Positions 10,583-22,858 of a stretch of DNA of 64,000 nt are shown one piece after another. The notes under the pieces are model-generated. The model was not told the origin of the DNA. It saw only the letters and a list, made by a program, of their open reading frames with translations, and made no database searches. The stretch comes from Alopecurus myosuroides (Eukaryota; Streptophyta; Magnoliopsida; Poales; Poaceae). Numbering within the stretch: position 1 is the first letter of the stretch; each line of letters opens with the position of its first letter. The DNA lies in the NCBI GenBank assembly GCA_028641055.1, contig CM054061.1:116568019-116632018 (forward strand). The letters run 5' to 3'. The position numbers and the translations under genes are program-made.

Positions 10583-11590
10583 TTATCCTTCGGATCCTGT
10601 CAGTGAAACACTTAGGTCCAAAGTATAGATCATCCTTTTCCGCTCTATCAATGTGTGCGGAATATCTTCCGGCTGAATGGACAGAAGGGGATCTACTCCT
10701 TTCTTTCCATTGTTGCGCGGGCGCGCTTTTCCGGGATCGTTTCTGTTTCTTCCTAGATCACGTCCTTTGGGATTAGGTGGAGTTCTACTCCTATGCCTTT
10801 CCTCATTCTTAGGAGGTGTCCGAGATCTCTCACGTCTGTGAGGTACATCATATCTTCCGGCTTTCTCAGCTTGGTTTCTCGGAGGTGGCATTGCTTTGCC
10901 GTCATTCCGGTATTTTTCTTCCCGATCGTGGGGTTTATGTCCATCTTTTGGGAGATGGGATCCGGTTCTAGACACTTCATCCCTATTGTCGGCGTTTTTC
11001 TTGTCTTTTCTCGGATCCTCTTTTTTATCCTTTGAATTGTCTGAATCTCCAGGTTCTTCCGGTCCAGGTGCTCCAGCGGCGCAAGTAGCTGTTTTGCATA
11101 GGGCGGAGTTATCATGCAGCCTCCCTGATCGCTCTTGGCCCCGCTGGTGTTGTTGCAATGCTTTTCCTAGGAAAGCATACACCCCTTGAAGTTTTTCACC
11201 GTTGGAGTACCTGTCATTGTTGAGGATGGCGAACGCCGCTTCCGCGTTTTCTGTTGCGGTCTTGTATATTGGTTCGCCTCTAGCATCTTTGCCGTTTACC
11301 TGCTTTTGCCAAGATGGGTTATGGAACCTTTCTTTTGGCGCCAGTACTTCCGGTCTTATAATTCCGGGTAACCTTGTAGGTTTTAAGGCAGATCTATTCT
11401 TTCTCTCGTACTCCTCTATTTCTTCCTTCATGACCTTGATGTCATCCTGGGTTTTTTGGAGGTGTTCACGAGATCTGAGTAGATGTTGTTGTTGCCGTTG
11501 GAAAGCTCGTCTCCTGGCTTCCAGCATCTCAGGGGATTCGTTTGGTCCCACTGGTGTTTGTAACAGTTCTTGTTCTTCCTGATCCATCAT
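10583..11590 (-). pseudogene. Tat Gag, central charged region
   Basis: The 335-residue frame is Gln-rich, then Arg/Asp/Lys-rich, with many RSRTPP-type repeats before the core Gag domain. Its last residues are out of phase with the core. A one-base shift in about 10.62-10.68 kb moves translation from the core frame into a frame that ends at 10583. The visible ATG is not the true start: coding continues upstream without a stop until it meets the X insertion at 11606. Confidence 0.8.
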
Positions 11591-11601
11591 TGGCGGAGCA
11601 A

Positions 11602-11606
11602 GGATT
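11602..11606. repeat. Target site duplication of X, left copy
   Basis: GGATT here matches GGATT at 35061-35065. The pair frames element X exactly and shows that the left and right parts of Tat gag were once contiguous. Confidence 0.95.
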
Positions 11607-14600
11607 TGTCACATCCCAATTTTGGAATACCTGATAACACAGTTTTTTTTTTGCTAATTGCTTGACAATTAAACTTTGATTGTGTTTGTTTAAGTGCAAC
11701 TAAACAAACTAATTATATAAACTTACATGGCTAAGAAATGGAAAGCAAACTTAAAAAGATAGCAAAGCAGTAAACTAAAAATATTCAACATATTGTTCCA
11801 ATGACCTTGGCAATATTTTATAAAGTAAATATTGATCAAAGAGTTTTCCAAAACTATCTTATGAATCCCATACTTGTTGAATATTATTCCAAGGCCTAAG
11901 TGAAGAAAGAGAAACACTTAATAATTTCCCTAAAAGATTATCAGAAAAAGAGGCATTCTTAAAATGCTTCACCAAAATCTTATCAAATGTTTTTCCAACC
12001 TTGCAAGCTTAAAAACAAAAGTATTGGATAGCATTTACTTGCTATCTATAGTCACATAAATATTTTGGCAAAGCATTGATAAAGAAAAGCCAAGTGCCTT
12101 ATTAAATTAAATTTCCAATATTTCTAGAAACAGGAAACTCAAACAAGTTACTATTGGAAACTTTCTTCAAATGATATGAAATTAATAACATTTCTTAATT
12201 ATATCAAATAAGGAACACACACAATAGGAGACAAAAAATTGAATCCATTAAAGTCCTGATAACATGAATTTTCTCCACAACAACATTTGGAATTTTGAAC
12301 AAGATTGTTCTACAAACTTTTTCCAAATGCCATGAAATAAATACCACATACTCTATATCATAAATAAGGACGAAAACCAAAAGGGCACAAGTTTTTGAAT
12401 AATTTAAGTTGCCAAAAACCCCTGTTTTCTAGACAGCACCTTTAAGAAATTTGAACAAGTTTGTTCTATGAAGTAACTCAAAATGACTTGAATTTCCTAC
12501 CACATAAGGAACACATCAAATAAGGAATGTGTGCCAAAAATTATCATTTTTGGAAGCTCCTAAGTAGGTTAATAAATTCAATGTCCATTTATGTAAGAAT
12601 TCAAATTTGAACAACTTTGAATTATCAAGTTTCTCCAATTGAGCCAATTTTCACATATGTTGTGAATATCAACTAATTAGAATTTTGGGCAATAGGAATT
12701 TAAATTTTGACTTTGGTTGCTTGGTGAAAACATCCTTTTTCAGAGAGGATAGGGACCTATTTGTAAATTTCCAGGGACCCTTTTGCAATCCGAGTCACCT
12801 TCTTCTTCCTCTAGCTCTCTGTAGATACAGAGACCCTAGCCATTGCTTCGATTAGAAGGAATCGAGGAGGACAAGGAGGGCCCCCCATGTGCTGTGTCTC
12901 CCTCATGCTCTCTCTCCCCCCCCCCCACTTGAGCTCTCTCTCTCTCTTCAAGTTCTTGCCCAAAACCGAACCCTAGCCTAAGGTCGCCGTCGATTAGGCC
13001 GATGGAGAGCTCACCGGCGGCAGACGTTGAGCCCAACCTCTCCGCCTCGACGTGTTGAGCACGTGTGCCAGAGGAATCAGGGCGGAAGGACGCGATGAGC
13101 CCGCGCCATCCTCGTTTCCTCTCCGAGCTCGGCGAACTCCGGCGAGGGATTCCTCCGCCCTCGAGCTTCCTCCTCCTTCTCCGAGCCCTCCATGGCGTTT
13201 ATGGTGAGCATGCGGTCCTCCCCATACTTTTTCCCCTCTCCCTCCCTCTCTAGATCGCCCCCGAGCCACCCTCGCTGTCCGGCCGCCGCCGCGTCGCCGT
13301 TGCCGCCGCCCTCCGGTGCTTCCCTGGAAACGGGGCAGCGCCCATTTGGTTCCCCGCAACGAGTGCAACACGTAGATGTTTTTGTTTCGCGAAAAGATGG
13401 ACGATTTCGCTCGGATTCGTGCTCGCCGGATCTCTCCCGCCGGCGAGTGAGGTCACCACGACGTCAGCACGCCCTGACCCGCGCAGAACTAGTCAAACTG
13501 GCCCGTGGGGCAGCGCTTGCCGCGTGGCTGCCCGCGTGGCCGGCTGGCCCGCGAGTCAGCGGCTGCGGCTAGCTTCCCCGCGGTGAGTTTTGGATCTGGC
13601 CGGCCCAAACAGTGGATCTAGCCCAACAAGTTTCTTTTTCCTTTTAATTTTTGACAGAAACTTGCATGTTTACTTTTGGGCATAAAAACCTATCTAAATG
13701 ATGAATTTGACCAAACTAAAATGAGCACCATTTTAATTTCACAACTCAGAATGAAGTGAGGCCAATTGAATTGGAAATCCCTTGAAATTTCCTAACAGGA
13801 GCAATTAACCTTGATTCCAAATTCCTAATATTTTTGAAATGGAATGCAATTTGGTAAAACACCAGAGAGCACTTTGGTGATTTTTATAAAATAATTAAAA
13901 ATGATTTTTGATGCAAACTCAATTGGATGGTCTTGTATATGTTTAGGGATATCCAAAACTATCTTGGTTTAATTTTTAGAGTCTCATATAAAATTTGGTG
14001 GACAGATCTATAAATTGCTTGTTTCTGCCATTTTGGCATTTTTAGGTAATTAATTTGTGTGAGTTATTTTTGTGTTGCAATATTGTTTTCTAGCATGTAA
14101 AAGTTGTGTGAACTTGTTTTCTGAGTGTTACTTAGCTATTTTATCATGTTAGATTGTGTGGACTTGAGTGGAGAAGAAATAGGATTTTTGTTAATAGCAT
14201 ATGATTATTCTCTAGTTAAATCTTGCATAGCAATTTTTGGAGTGTTAAATTTATGTACAAGCACTTGGATTTTTGATTGGATCCAGTACCATATTGGTAC
14301 TTATATTGTGTTGTTATCACCTCTTCTAGCTTGAATTTGAATTGGTATAAAAGCATGAGTAGTTTAGTCATCACTATAAGAAGTTATGGAAAAATTCCCT
14401 CATGTGTAGAATTTTTGGCATAAGAATTTGTGGTTGTGTACCCACATATTTTTGTGTTGTATTCATAGGACCAGTAGCATTATTGATTATGTTTCTATGA
14501 GTACTTGACCCCTATAGTTTTCACTTGTGTGAAAACAATAGCATGAGTAGCATTACCTTGCTTATTTAAGCACCCTATTATTTTCTACTAGTATTGTTAT

Positions 14601-17586
14601 TGCACTAGATGCTAGTTTAGTTTTTTGTTAATTTTTAGCAAGTGGACCAGAGGCATGGTGACCTCTTAATTCTTTGTTATGCTAGTGGAACACCCACTGG
14701 TGTCATTGCATTTTTGGTGGAAACATCATTTCCCCCACACTAGATGTGTTTCTTTTTATAGCTCTCTAACTAATGAGTGCCTAGTATTTCTGCTTTGGAT
14801 TTTTTGTGCTAAATGGAAATGTGTATGCTTCTGTTTGTAAGTGTTTGTAATCATGTGTGGCTTTCTAGGAAAAATCCATCTTTGGAGTGTATTTTGATTC
14901 CTCTAGTAATGCCCTTTTATTACCACTAGTATGTAGGAGTTGCCATGTAAATTAATGCCTTGCTTTATCAAATGGGATATTTTTGTTATAGCAAGTGTAG
15001 ATGTTTTTAACTCTTGTTTTTATGACATGAACCCTCTGGTTGTTTTTAAATTACTTGATTGAAATGCATCCATTGATTCTTCATGATTGAGTAGTACTAG
15101 TTTCCTTAACAGTTTTTTTGTATTGAATTATTTTTCCTGCCAACCTGTGTTTGGTAGATATTTGTGTATCCTTGCATGAGGACATGTTTTCATTCACCAT
15201 TATGATAACATGGTTCCTTGTTTGCATTTTAGTACTTTACATGTTATGCTTGCTTGCATAGCAAACCCTTAGTAGAAGCATGTCTATAGGATTCCTACTT
15301 TTTAGTCATTTGTTTCTATTGTTCTCACCATGAGAATTGTGTGTTTTGTGATGAGTCTATTGCCTTGTTGCAATTATGTAGGCTCACTGATTTGTAAAAT
15401 TAACTTTTGCAAATCATGTGTCTTATTTATTCTTGATGTGAATTTAGGTTTAGCAGATTAGCTACCTTGTTCTTTTTGTGGTTTGGTTGATAGACCCATT
15501 GCCATGATTATTATTGTGCATGTTTTATATACTTTTAGTAGTCTCACCCTTGTGACACTAAGTGTATTTTGGGTTTATTAATATCTTGGTATGAGAGTGG
15601 CACACCCACTGAATCCATGATATTAAGGTTGTGAGTTATGTTCCTCCAACCTTGAGTTGTCTTATTAAATGGCATTTCTGCCAAGTAGGTTTGTTTGATT
15701 GTTTGCCTCCATTAATAATTGTGTGATTGGTTATTATTAGTTTTCCTTGCTGTATGTATTGTTATATATGGTTTCTTGCCTTGATTGGTTCTGAATGTGT
15801 GTCCTTTATTCCTTTTACGACGTTAGAAAACGAAGAGGAAGGAAGTGTCGTGAAGCTCTGTTTGAAGTTCCAGTCACTCCAAAACCAGGGACACAAGGAG
15901 ATACCAGGCAAGCCATCCTGATGCTTGCTGATACAATACTTATTATTATCTATCATGCATGTTTTACCTCTGAAGTTTTACAAAAACTTGATTATCAAAA
16001 CTATTTTTGATGTGGAATTTACTACTATACTATATTATAGGTTACTATCATGCCAGTAGTTAAACTTGGTAATACCAAGCCCATAAGCCACCATATGGTA
16101 TTTATTACCATCAAATATACTAGTCCCTAAGTGGACACCCTAAAATTGTGATCTTACAAAACAAAAGGCTTTACGGAAAAACCCGAAGAAAAGGCGGATC
16201 CTTGTTCTCCGGAGGAATGTGGAAGTGGTCATTTTTGAGAAAATGGTGTTTTTCAAAAATGACACATAACCTAGTCTTCGCCGGACAACCTTTACCATAC
16301 TGCCACCCTACCCCCACATGGGCACGGGGCTTAACTGGAAGTTTGTCCTTGTTAGTGTGTGTTCTATCTCAAACGCTATAAGGGACGGAATCCCTTGAAC
16401 CGATTGTTGTCAAGAGTTGAGACATAAAAAGTGTGGGATTGAGTTTCCCTCCGGTCGCATCAGTTGAGGCATCCTGGCTGGCAGGGATTAGCTCGGTGCC
16501 GGGGGTGACCGGTAAAACTCAACTGAGAGATAGACACATTCTAGCTTGAACATAGTGAATGGTTATGATCAGATACCTGATGTTTACATACTGTTGTTAC
16601 AGTCTGTGGTTGTTCACGGTAGGTGTACTGGATCTGGTGGATGAGTACACCTCTGCAGAGTACAACTTTTTCGAAGAAGCCGCGTCCTCGGATATGGACA
16701 GTTGAATGGCCATGTAGCTAGCATTGTGTCAATGTTTTCAAAAAGAGTTTTTGAAAGGGAATGTTTTGGAAAGTAAGTGTTGAACTTGTGAAGTTCGGAA
16801 AGGAATGGAAACTTATACCGTGGAGGTATCGTCGATGATGAAAAGCCAGATGTATTTATACAAAACAAAATGTTTTGCAAACAAAAACCTTTTCTACTCT
16901 AAGCAAGAATTCTGGAAACTGATTTCAAGAAGTTTTGCAAAGAGGAAATATTCATTAACAAAGTTCTACAAAACCTCTTGTACAAGTGATATCTACAAGA
17001 GAAATAAAACTATATTATTTTATTTTCTTCTGAAGTATCTTATTCAACGAAGATACAGATTAACCTGACTGCAACTGTGGTGTCATCATATATGAACACC
17101 ATTGGTAGTGAACCCTATTTATAGCCTACCTATTCCACCATATAAGCATATTTGCATGTTGGTAAGTGACATGATGGATGTCTTGCTGAGTACATTCAAA
17201 TGTACTCATTATGGTTTCGCCCCTGGTATCTACTTGCCAGACTTTGAGAAGGAGCCTCCGAAGGAGATCTATGAAGAGAAGTACGGAGTTGACGGCTTTG
17301 CGAACTAGGATCGTCTCCGGGTCAGCAGCCTGTAGGTTAAGGCGTGACTTGGGCTCATCTACGTTGTATTTTATTTGTCTTCCGCTGTGTTTGTTAAGTT
17401 GCCTGCCCTTTGTGGCAGCTGCGTTAAAACTGATCATGTGATCATTTGTGTAATACCTTTGTGTATTCGTGTAATGGATGATGTATTTCTGTATGCCAAC
17501 TGTGTATGTTGTTCACGACTGATCTTTCTGGGATCGTGAATGTATGCATACGTAGGGTTTCAGACTGCCGGTCTGGGGTCCTTACA
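11607..17586 (+). repeat. X 5' LTR (5,980 bp)
   Basis: It starts TGTCACATCCCAATTTTGG and ends GGGGTCCTTACA. Regions in order are: an AT-rich part to about 12.75 kb; a C/T- and GC-rich block about 12.78-13.6 kb; a long T/G-rich stretch about 13.6-15.82 kb ending ACGACGTTAG (15817-15826); and a 3' module shared with other LTR families. A palindrome CAGACTGCCGGTCTG sits just inside the end. It lacks about 113 bp that the other LTR has at 31081-31193. Short open frames in the GC-rich block are not supported as genes. Confidence 0.95.
17171..17308 (+). CDS. LTR mini-frame of 45 codons, conserved in length with V
   Basis: This frame starts MMDVLLSTFK and ends with DGFAN before TAG. A frame of identical length and 29/45 identical residues occurs in LTR V at 53504-53641 (minus), and the sister LTR has it at 34645-34782. 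Solo LTR S carries a frame-shifted relative near 61.77-61.90 kb. Differences between X and V are mostly non-synonymous, which argues against strong protein constraint, so coding is doubtful. Confidence 0.3.
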   Translation: MMDVLLSTFKCTHYGFAPGIYLPDFEKEPPKEIYEEKYGVDGFAN

Positions 17587-17590
17587 GAGT

Positions 17591-17603
17591 TGGTATCAGA
17601 GCC
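17591..17603 (+). other. Primer binding site of X (tRNA-iMet type)
   Basis: TGGTATCAGAGCC lies four bases after the 5' LTR. TGGTATCAGAGC is complementary to the 3' end of plant initiator tRNA-Met (established knowledge). Confidence 0.9.
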
Positions 17604-20600
17604 ATCCTGACCTTAGGAGACCTTAGTTAGCATGGACGTGAGATAGGAAAGAAAAGTATTTTTGAGTAAAAACCTATTTACAATCTAAATTTTTTTTGTC
17701 TAAGGGAATTTTAGTATATTTTCCCTCCTTCTGATCTTTTCAAGAGATTCAAAAGGCATATCTCTCTCTGCCAAGAGTTTATTTCTTACTTATTTGCAAC
17801 TGCTCCGCTCTGTTTTTGAAACATCTCTCGTCTTTGAAGTTTTCTATTCAGAAAATAGTTGGGGTTTCAAAAACAAATTGTTGCATAGTTTTACCTCTCA
17901 CATTTAAAGGTTTTATCAAAACTTAACTTCTATTATCTTGTATACTTGCCGATGTCCCGAGAAGACCAAAATAATTGCCTAGCTCTACAGTGATGATGGT
18001 CAGAAGTAGATATAGTCTTTCAGCCACTTCTAGGATTTTTGGATCAGTCTAGTTTGGAGTAATTTAGCGATGATTCCATGAGTCGTCTCCCCCGACGTAG
18101 CTCCAATGGAGCCTTGCTTGTGTGTTTTGGCTTGCTTATGTGTGTCCGTAGGACTTTGTGCTATTGTGTGGTGTAGAATTTGGTTCATCTAGGCTTCTAT
18201 ATGTTTGTGGGGTGCTCAAAATTTGCAGATTTGTGCTTGCCCCGCTCTTGTTTTTAAACTGCCTCCTGTTAAATTTTTGCAAGCAAAAATGTTTGTATAG
18301 CATTCAAAAACAAGAATTTGTTGCTTAGACTTATACTTGTTTTCGCTTCGAAATGCCACCCGTCGTGAACCACCACCATCTCCCCCACAATAAATGAAAG
18401 CACCATTGGGCCTAATAATAGAGGACCATCAAGCCACACGAGCTGATAGCGTTGCTACCAGTGATGCACTCCAACAGATAAAGCTCCTACAACGACAACC
18501 TTAAAGAAGAAAGGCGTGAATAAACCAACCAATACTGACCAAAACCTCTATGTTTGTCTGTTTGCAAAAGACTATTTTTGCCCTGTTGGCTAAATGATGC
18601 ACCTTTTTATGTCCCCTTTTTAAAAGACCAAACAAGAGAAATCCCCTCTTAAAAATTTATATACCTCCCTCCTCTGGAGAAAGGTGCAAAAGAAGTCTTC
18701 ACATGCCATGATGCGCAAACCCCCTCAAAAGCCAATCCAAAGAGCACAATTCAATATTCGACGTACGATGACGCTAGTCGTATCTTGTCGGACAGACATA
18801 ATTAAATAGAAAGCTAACAAGACTAACATGCTTTGCCTAATCTTAGCTGGACACCTAACCAAAGCATGAAAACTACTGACAACTCTTTCTAAACCAAGAA
18901 ATTAAGTGACTTACGACACCTTTTAATCTAGTTGGTAAAAAGGAGAAGTCACGGGAAAATAAGATGATGACCTATTCGTTTACTAGTCAATAGGATATCG
19001 GGTGTATCTATTTTGGAAACCAAATCTTAATAGACATTGCAGGTACTATGAAATCCGGGGTTTAGAAATTAAGTGAACGATGGAATGGATATAATAGATC
19101 TGGAAAACATCAGTTTTCCTGTTTTTGTTTCTTTGTGTGCTCTTGATTGAAATAAAATTTGTGTTTTATTCAATCTTGCTTCCTAACTTATATGGAGTTG
19201 TTAGGACTTGTTATTATGTTGTTTTATTACAATAAATCTACCCTAGAAAGTGTGTGCATGATTGAAAGCTCGAATAAAAATGAAATAGCATTTGTTACCT
19301 TCTAGTTTATTATTTGGAAGTATTGTGAGAGCTAGATCTGTGTATACTTTCTTAGTAGATTTTGTGCTATGTTTTCTTTGAAATCCAGTACCAATAAGGT
19401 ACTTTTATTTTGATGCTTGTACCTCTGTTAGCATGCATGTCTCTTAATAGGAAAGCATGTGAAAGCATTGCTATCAATATGCACTAGTATTGTTTCACTA
19501 GATTAAATAGCCTTATATTTTTATCTTTTATGCAAAGTTTTTCATGAGTAACCAGAGGTTTAGTACCTATTTTGCCTTGGTATTAGTAGGCCATAGCCCA
19601 CTGGTCCCATTGCATTTTGGCTTGAGGATGAAAATCCCCAACCATACACATGTGTCAAAATAGCATGTTTCACTATGTGATTGATTTCTATTTTCCACCA
19701 TGGAAAATAAAATTGCTTCTTTTCCACTTATGCAAGTGAGAAGTTTATCTCTTATTAGTAAAGACTAATATGTTTAGGTGTGATCCTTTTGTTAGCATAA
19801 TATTCCGTGGGGGTATCATGTTAAGAAATGTTTCACTATCGTGTGCTAAAATTAAATTGTTCGCAAATAAAATAAATTCCTCTTGATTGGTAGATTGTTT
19901 GTGAATAATTTTAAATTGAGTGTATGGATTTTTGAAAAGGTTTAGATAACTTTTCATTAATTGCATAGCTACTGGTTGTGTGAGTTATACCTTGCTTGGT
20001 TGCTAGTAATTGGTTAAAGAAAACAGAAATTGGTAGAATTAATTTATGCATGGTAAATAGTTGTATCATGGGATTGTTTTGATGTTTGTGCTTACTAACA
20101 TGAGTAAGTTTGGTGTACTGTTATTAGGTACACTTATATTCATGACTTGCTTGTTTAAAATTAAGCATCATATTAACATTGTTTGCTTCTCTGGAGTGAA
20201 ACTAGTTTCACCACTAGAAAATGGTGATTTTTGCTCTAGTATTACCCTCTTTTTACTTTATAAGTATATGTGTTGATATAGCATGTTTAGGAAGTTATTA
20301 CTTCTGTTATCATGCCATGGATTATTTAGTTGCATGTTCTATGGTTATAGTATATGATTATCTCTTATAGCATGCTGGTGTAGATTTTTCATACTAGTGT
20401 GTTATTTGTGCAGACCCTTTTATGCCTGTGTAATAGAAGTTTTATCTTGTGTAAAGATGGTGTTTTAGAGTATCTTTATGATTGAATTCATTAGTTTTTA
20501 GCTACTGGTTGTTTGCTAATTGTTCATGATTGATGGATTCCAAAACCTCTAATAAACAATAACCTAGTGAATAAATAGTCTATTCATCTGTGGTGTTGTT

Positions 20601-21206
20601 TGCTTGCTTATTGGATTCTGTTTAAATGTTTTACCTTAGCATGAGTTTATACTTGTGTTATGATTGTGCTTAAGAGTACCTTATGAAACTAAAACATTCA
20701 ACTAAAATCATGAACATATTAAGTGATAGTTGCTTGTGGTGAGTAACACCCACTGCCATGGGTATGATTCTATCTGTTTGTTTTACCTTAGCAACCTAAC
20801 CTTTGCACCCACAAGCTATATTTTTAGCTTCTTATATACCTTTTTATGAGAGTGGTACACCACTCCATATGTGGTATGTAATATGTGGGATATAGCTAGG
20901 AACTCATGTAATAATTGACGGTACGTTTCCAGGTAGTTCTGCACTAACCTTAATTTTGTTTGTTTCTAAATCGTCCAAAACCCAAGGTGAGGAGACCCTG
21001 GTCAGGTCTCGTCAAACTAGGAAACAAAAGTTTTGTACCTAAAACAGTACTGGTGTACTTTTTAAAGTGAATTTGCTAATTTAGGGAAGTACCCCGCCTC
21101 CCAAGAAAAGTCAAAGGGGGGAAGCACCGACACTCCAACACTAACATTGTGTTTGTTGGCCCTCCCTTAGTCCTCGCTTGCGAATCTCGGGGACGAGATT
21201 CTTTTT

Positions 21207-21220
21207 AAGGGGGGAAGACC
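21207..21220 (+). other. Polypurine tract of X
   Basis: AAGGGGGGAAGACC directly precedes the TGTCACATCC start of the 3' LTR. The preceding motif CGAATCTCGGGGACGAGATTC is shared with Y, which shows relatedness. Confidence 0.85.
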
Positions 21221-22858
21221 TGTCACATCCCAATTTTGGAATACCTGATAACACAGTTGTTTTGCTAATTGCTTGACAATTAAACTTTGATTGTGTTTGT
21301 TTAAGTGCAACTAAACAAACTAATTATATAAACTTACATGGCTAAGAAATGGAAAGCAAACTTAAAAAGATAGCAAAGCAGTAAACTAAAAATATTCAAC
21401 ATATTGTTCCAATGACCTTGGCAATATTTTATAAAGTAAATATTGATCAAAGAGTTTTCCAAAACTATCTTATGAATCCCTTACTTGTTGAATATTATTC
21501 CAAGGCCTAAGTGAAGAAAGAGGAAACACTTAATAATTTCCCTAAAAGATTATCAGAAAAAGAGGCATTCTTAAAATGCTTCACCAAAATCTTATCAAAT
21601 GTTTTTCCAACCTTGCAAGCTTAAAAACAAAATTATTGGATAGCATTGACTTGCTATCTCTAGTCACATAAATATTTTGGCAAAGCATTGATAAAGAAAA
21701 GCCAAGTTACTATTGGAAACTTTCTTCAAATGATCTGAAATTAATACCATTGCTTCCTTATATCAAATAAGGAACACACACAAGAGGAGATAAAAAATTG
21801 AATCCATTAAAGTCCTGATAACATGAATTTTCTCCACAACAACATTTGGAATTTTGAACAAGTTTGTTCTACAAACTCTTTCCAAATGCCATGAAATAAA
21901 TACCACATACTCTATATCATAAATAAGGATGAAAACCAAAAGGGCACAAGTTTTTGAATAATTTAAGTTGCCAAAAACCCCTGTTTTCTAGACAGCACCT
22001 TTTAGAAATTTGAACAAGTTTGTTCTATGAAGTAACTCAAAATGACTTGAATTTTCTACCACATAAGGAACACATCAAATAAGGAATGTGTGCCAAAAAT
22101 TATCATTTTTGGAAGCTCCTAAGTACGTTAATAAATTCAATGTCCATTTATGTAAGAATTCAAATTTGAACAACTTTGAATTATCAAGTTTCTCCAATTG
22201 AGCCAATTTTCACATATGTTGTGCATCTCAACTACTTAGAATTTTGGGCAATAGGAATTTAAATTTTGACTTTGGTTGCTTGGTGAAAACATCCTTTTTC
22301 AGAGAGGACAGGGACCTATTTGTAAATTTCCAGGGACCCTTTTGCAATCCGAGTCACCTTCTTCTTCCTCTAGCTCTCTGTAGATACAGAGACCCTCGCC
22401 ATTGCTTCGATTAGAAGGAATCGAGGAGGATAAGGAGGCCCCCCCATGTGCTGTGTCTCCCTCATGCTCTCTCTCCCCCCCACTTGAGCTCTCTCTCTCT
22501 CTCTTCAAGTTCTTGCCCAAAACCGAACCCTAGCCTAAGGTCGCCGTCGATTAGGCCGATGGAGAGCTCACCGGCGGCAGACGTTGAGCCCAACCTCTCC
22601 GCCTCGACGTGTTGAGCACGTGTGCCAGAGGAATCAGGGCGGAAGGACGCGATGAGCCCGCGCCATCCTCGTTTCCTCTCCGAGCTCGGCGAACTCCGGC
22701 GAGGGATTCCTCCGCCCTCGAGCTTCCTCCTCCTTCTCCGAGCCCTCCATGGCGTTTATGGTGAGCATGCGGTCCTCCCCATACTTTTTCCCCTCTCCCT
22801 CCCTCTCTAGATCGCCCCCGAGCCACCCTCGCTGTCCGGCCGCCGCCGCGTCGCCGTT

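Larger units (their letters stand above)
17587..21220 (+). other. X internal domain without pol
   Basis: The domain begins GAGTTGGTATCAGAGCC (primer site 17591-17603) and ends with the polypurine tract AAGGGGGGAAGACC (21207-21220). Near 18353 an ATGCCACCCG-type start resembles the MPP beginning of related gag genes, but stops follow within a few codons, so only a gag relic is likely. From about 19.08 to 20.94 kb the DNA resembles the T/G-rich part of X's own LTR, with the CCAGTACC and GAGAGTGG landmarks. No frame longer than about 75 codons is convincing. Confidence 0.75.

Noticed and set aside
13192..13572. Open frames of 60-126 codons in the GC-rich block of the X LTR, and similar ones at 22622-22810 and 30526-30933
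   Set aside because: They overlap on both strands, are CG-rich so stops are rare, change frame between the two LTR copies and match nothing I recognise.
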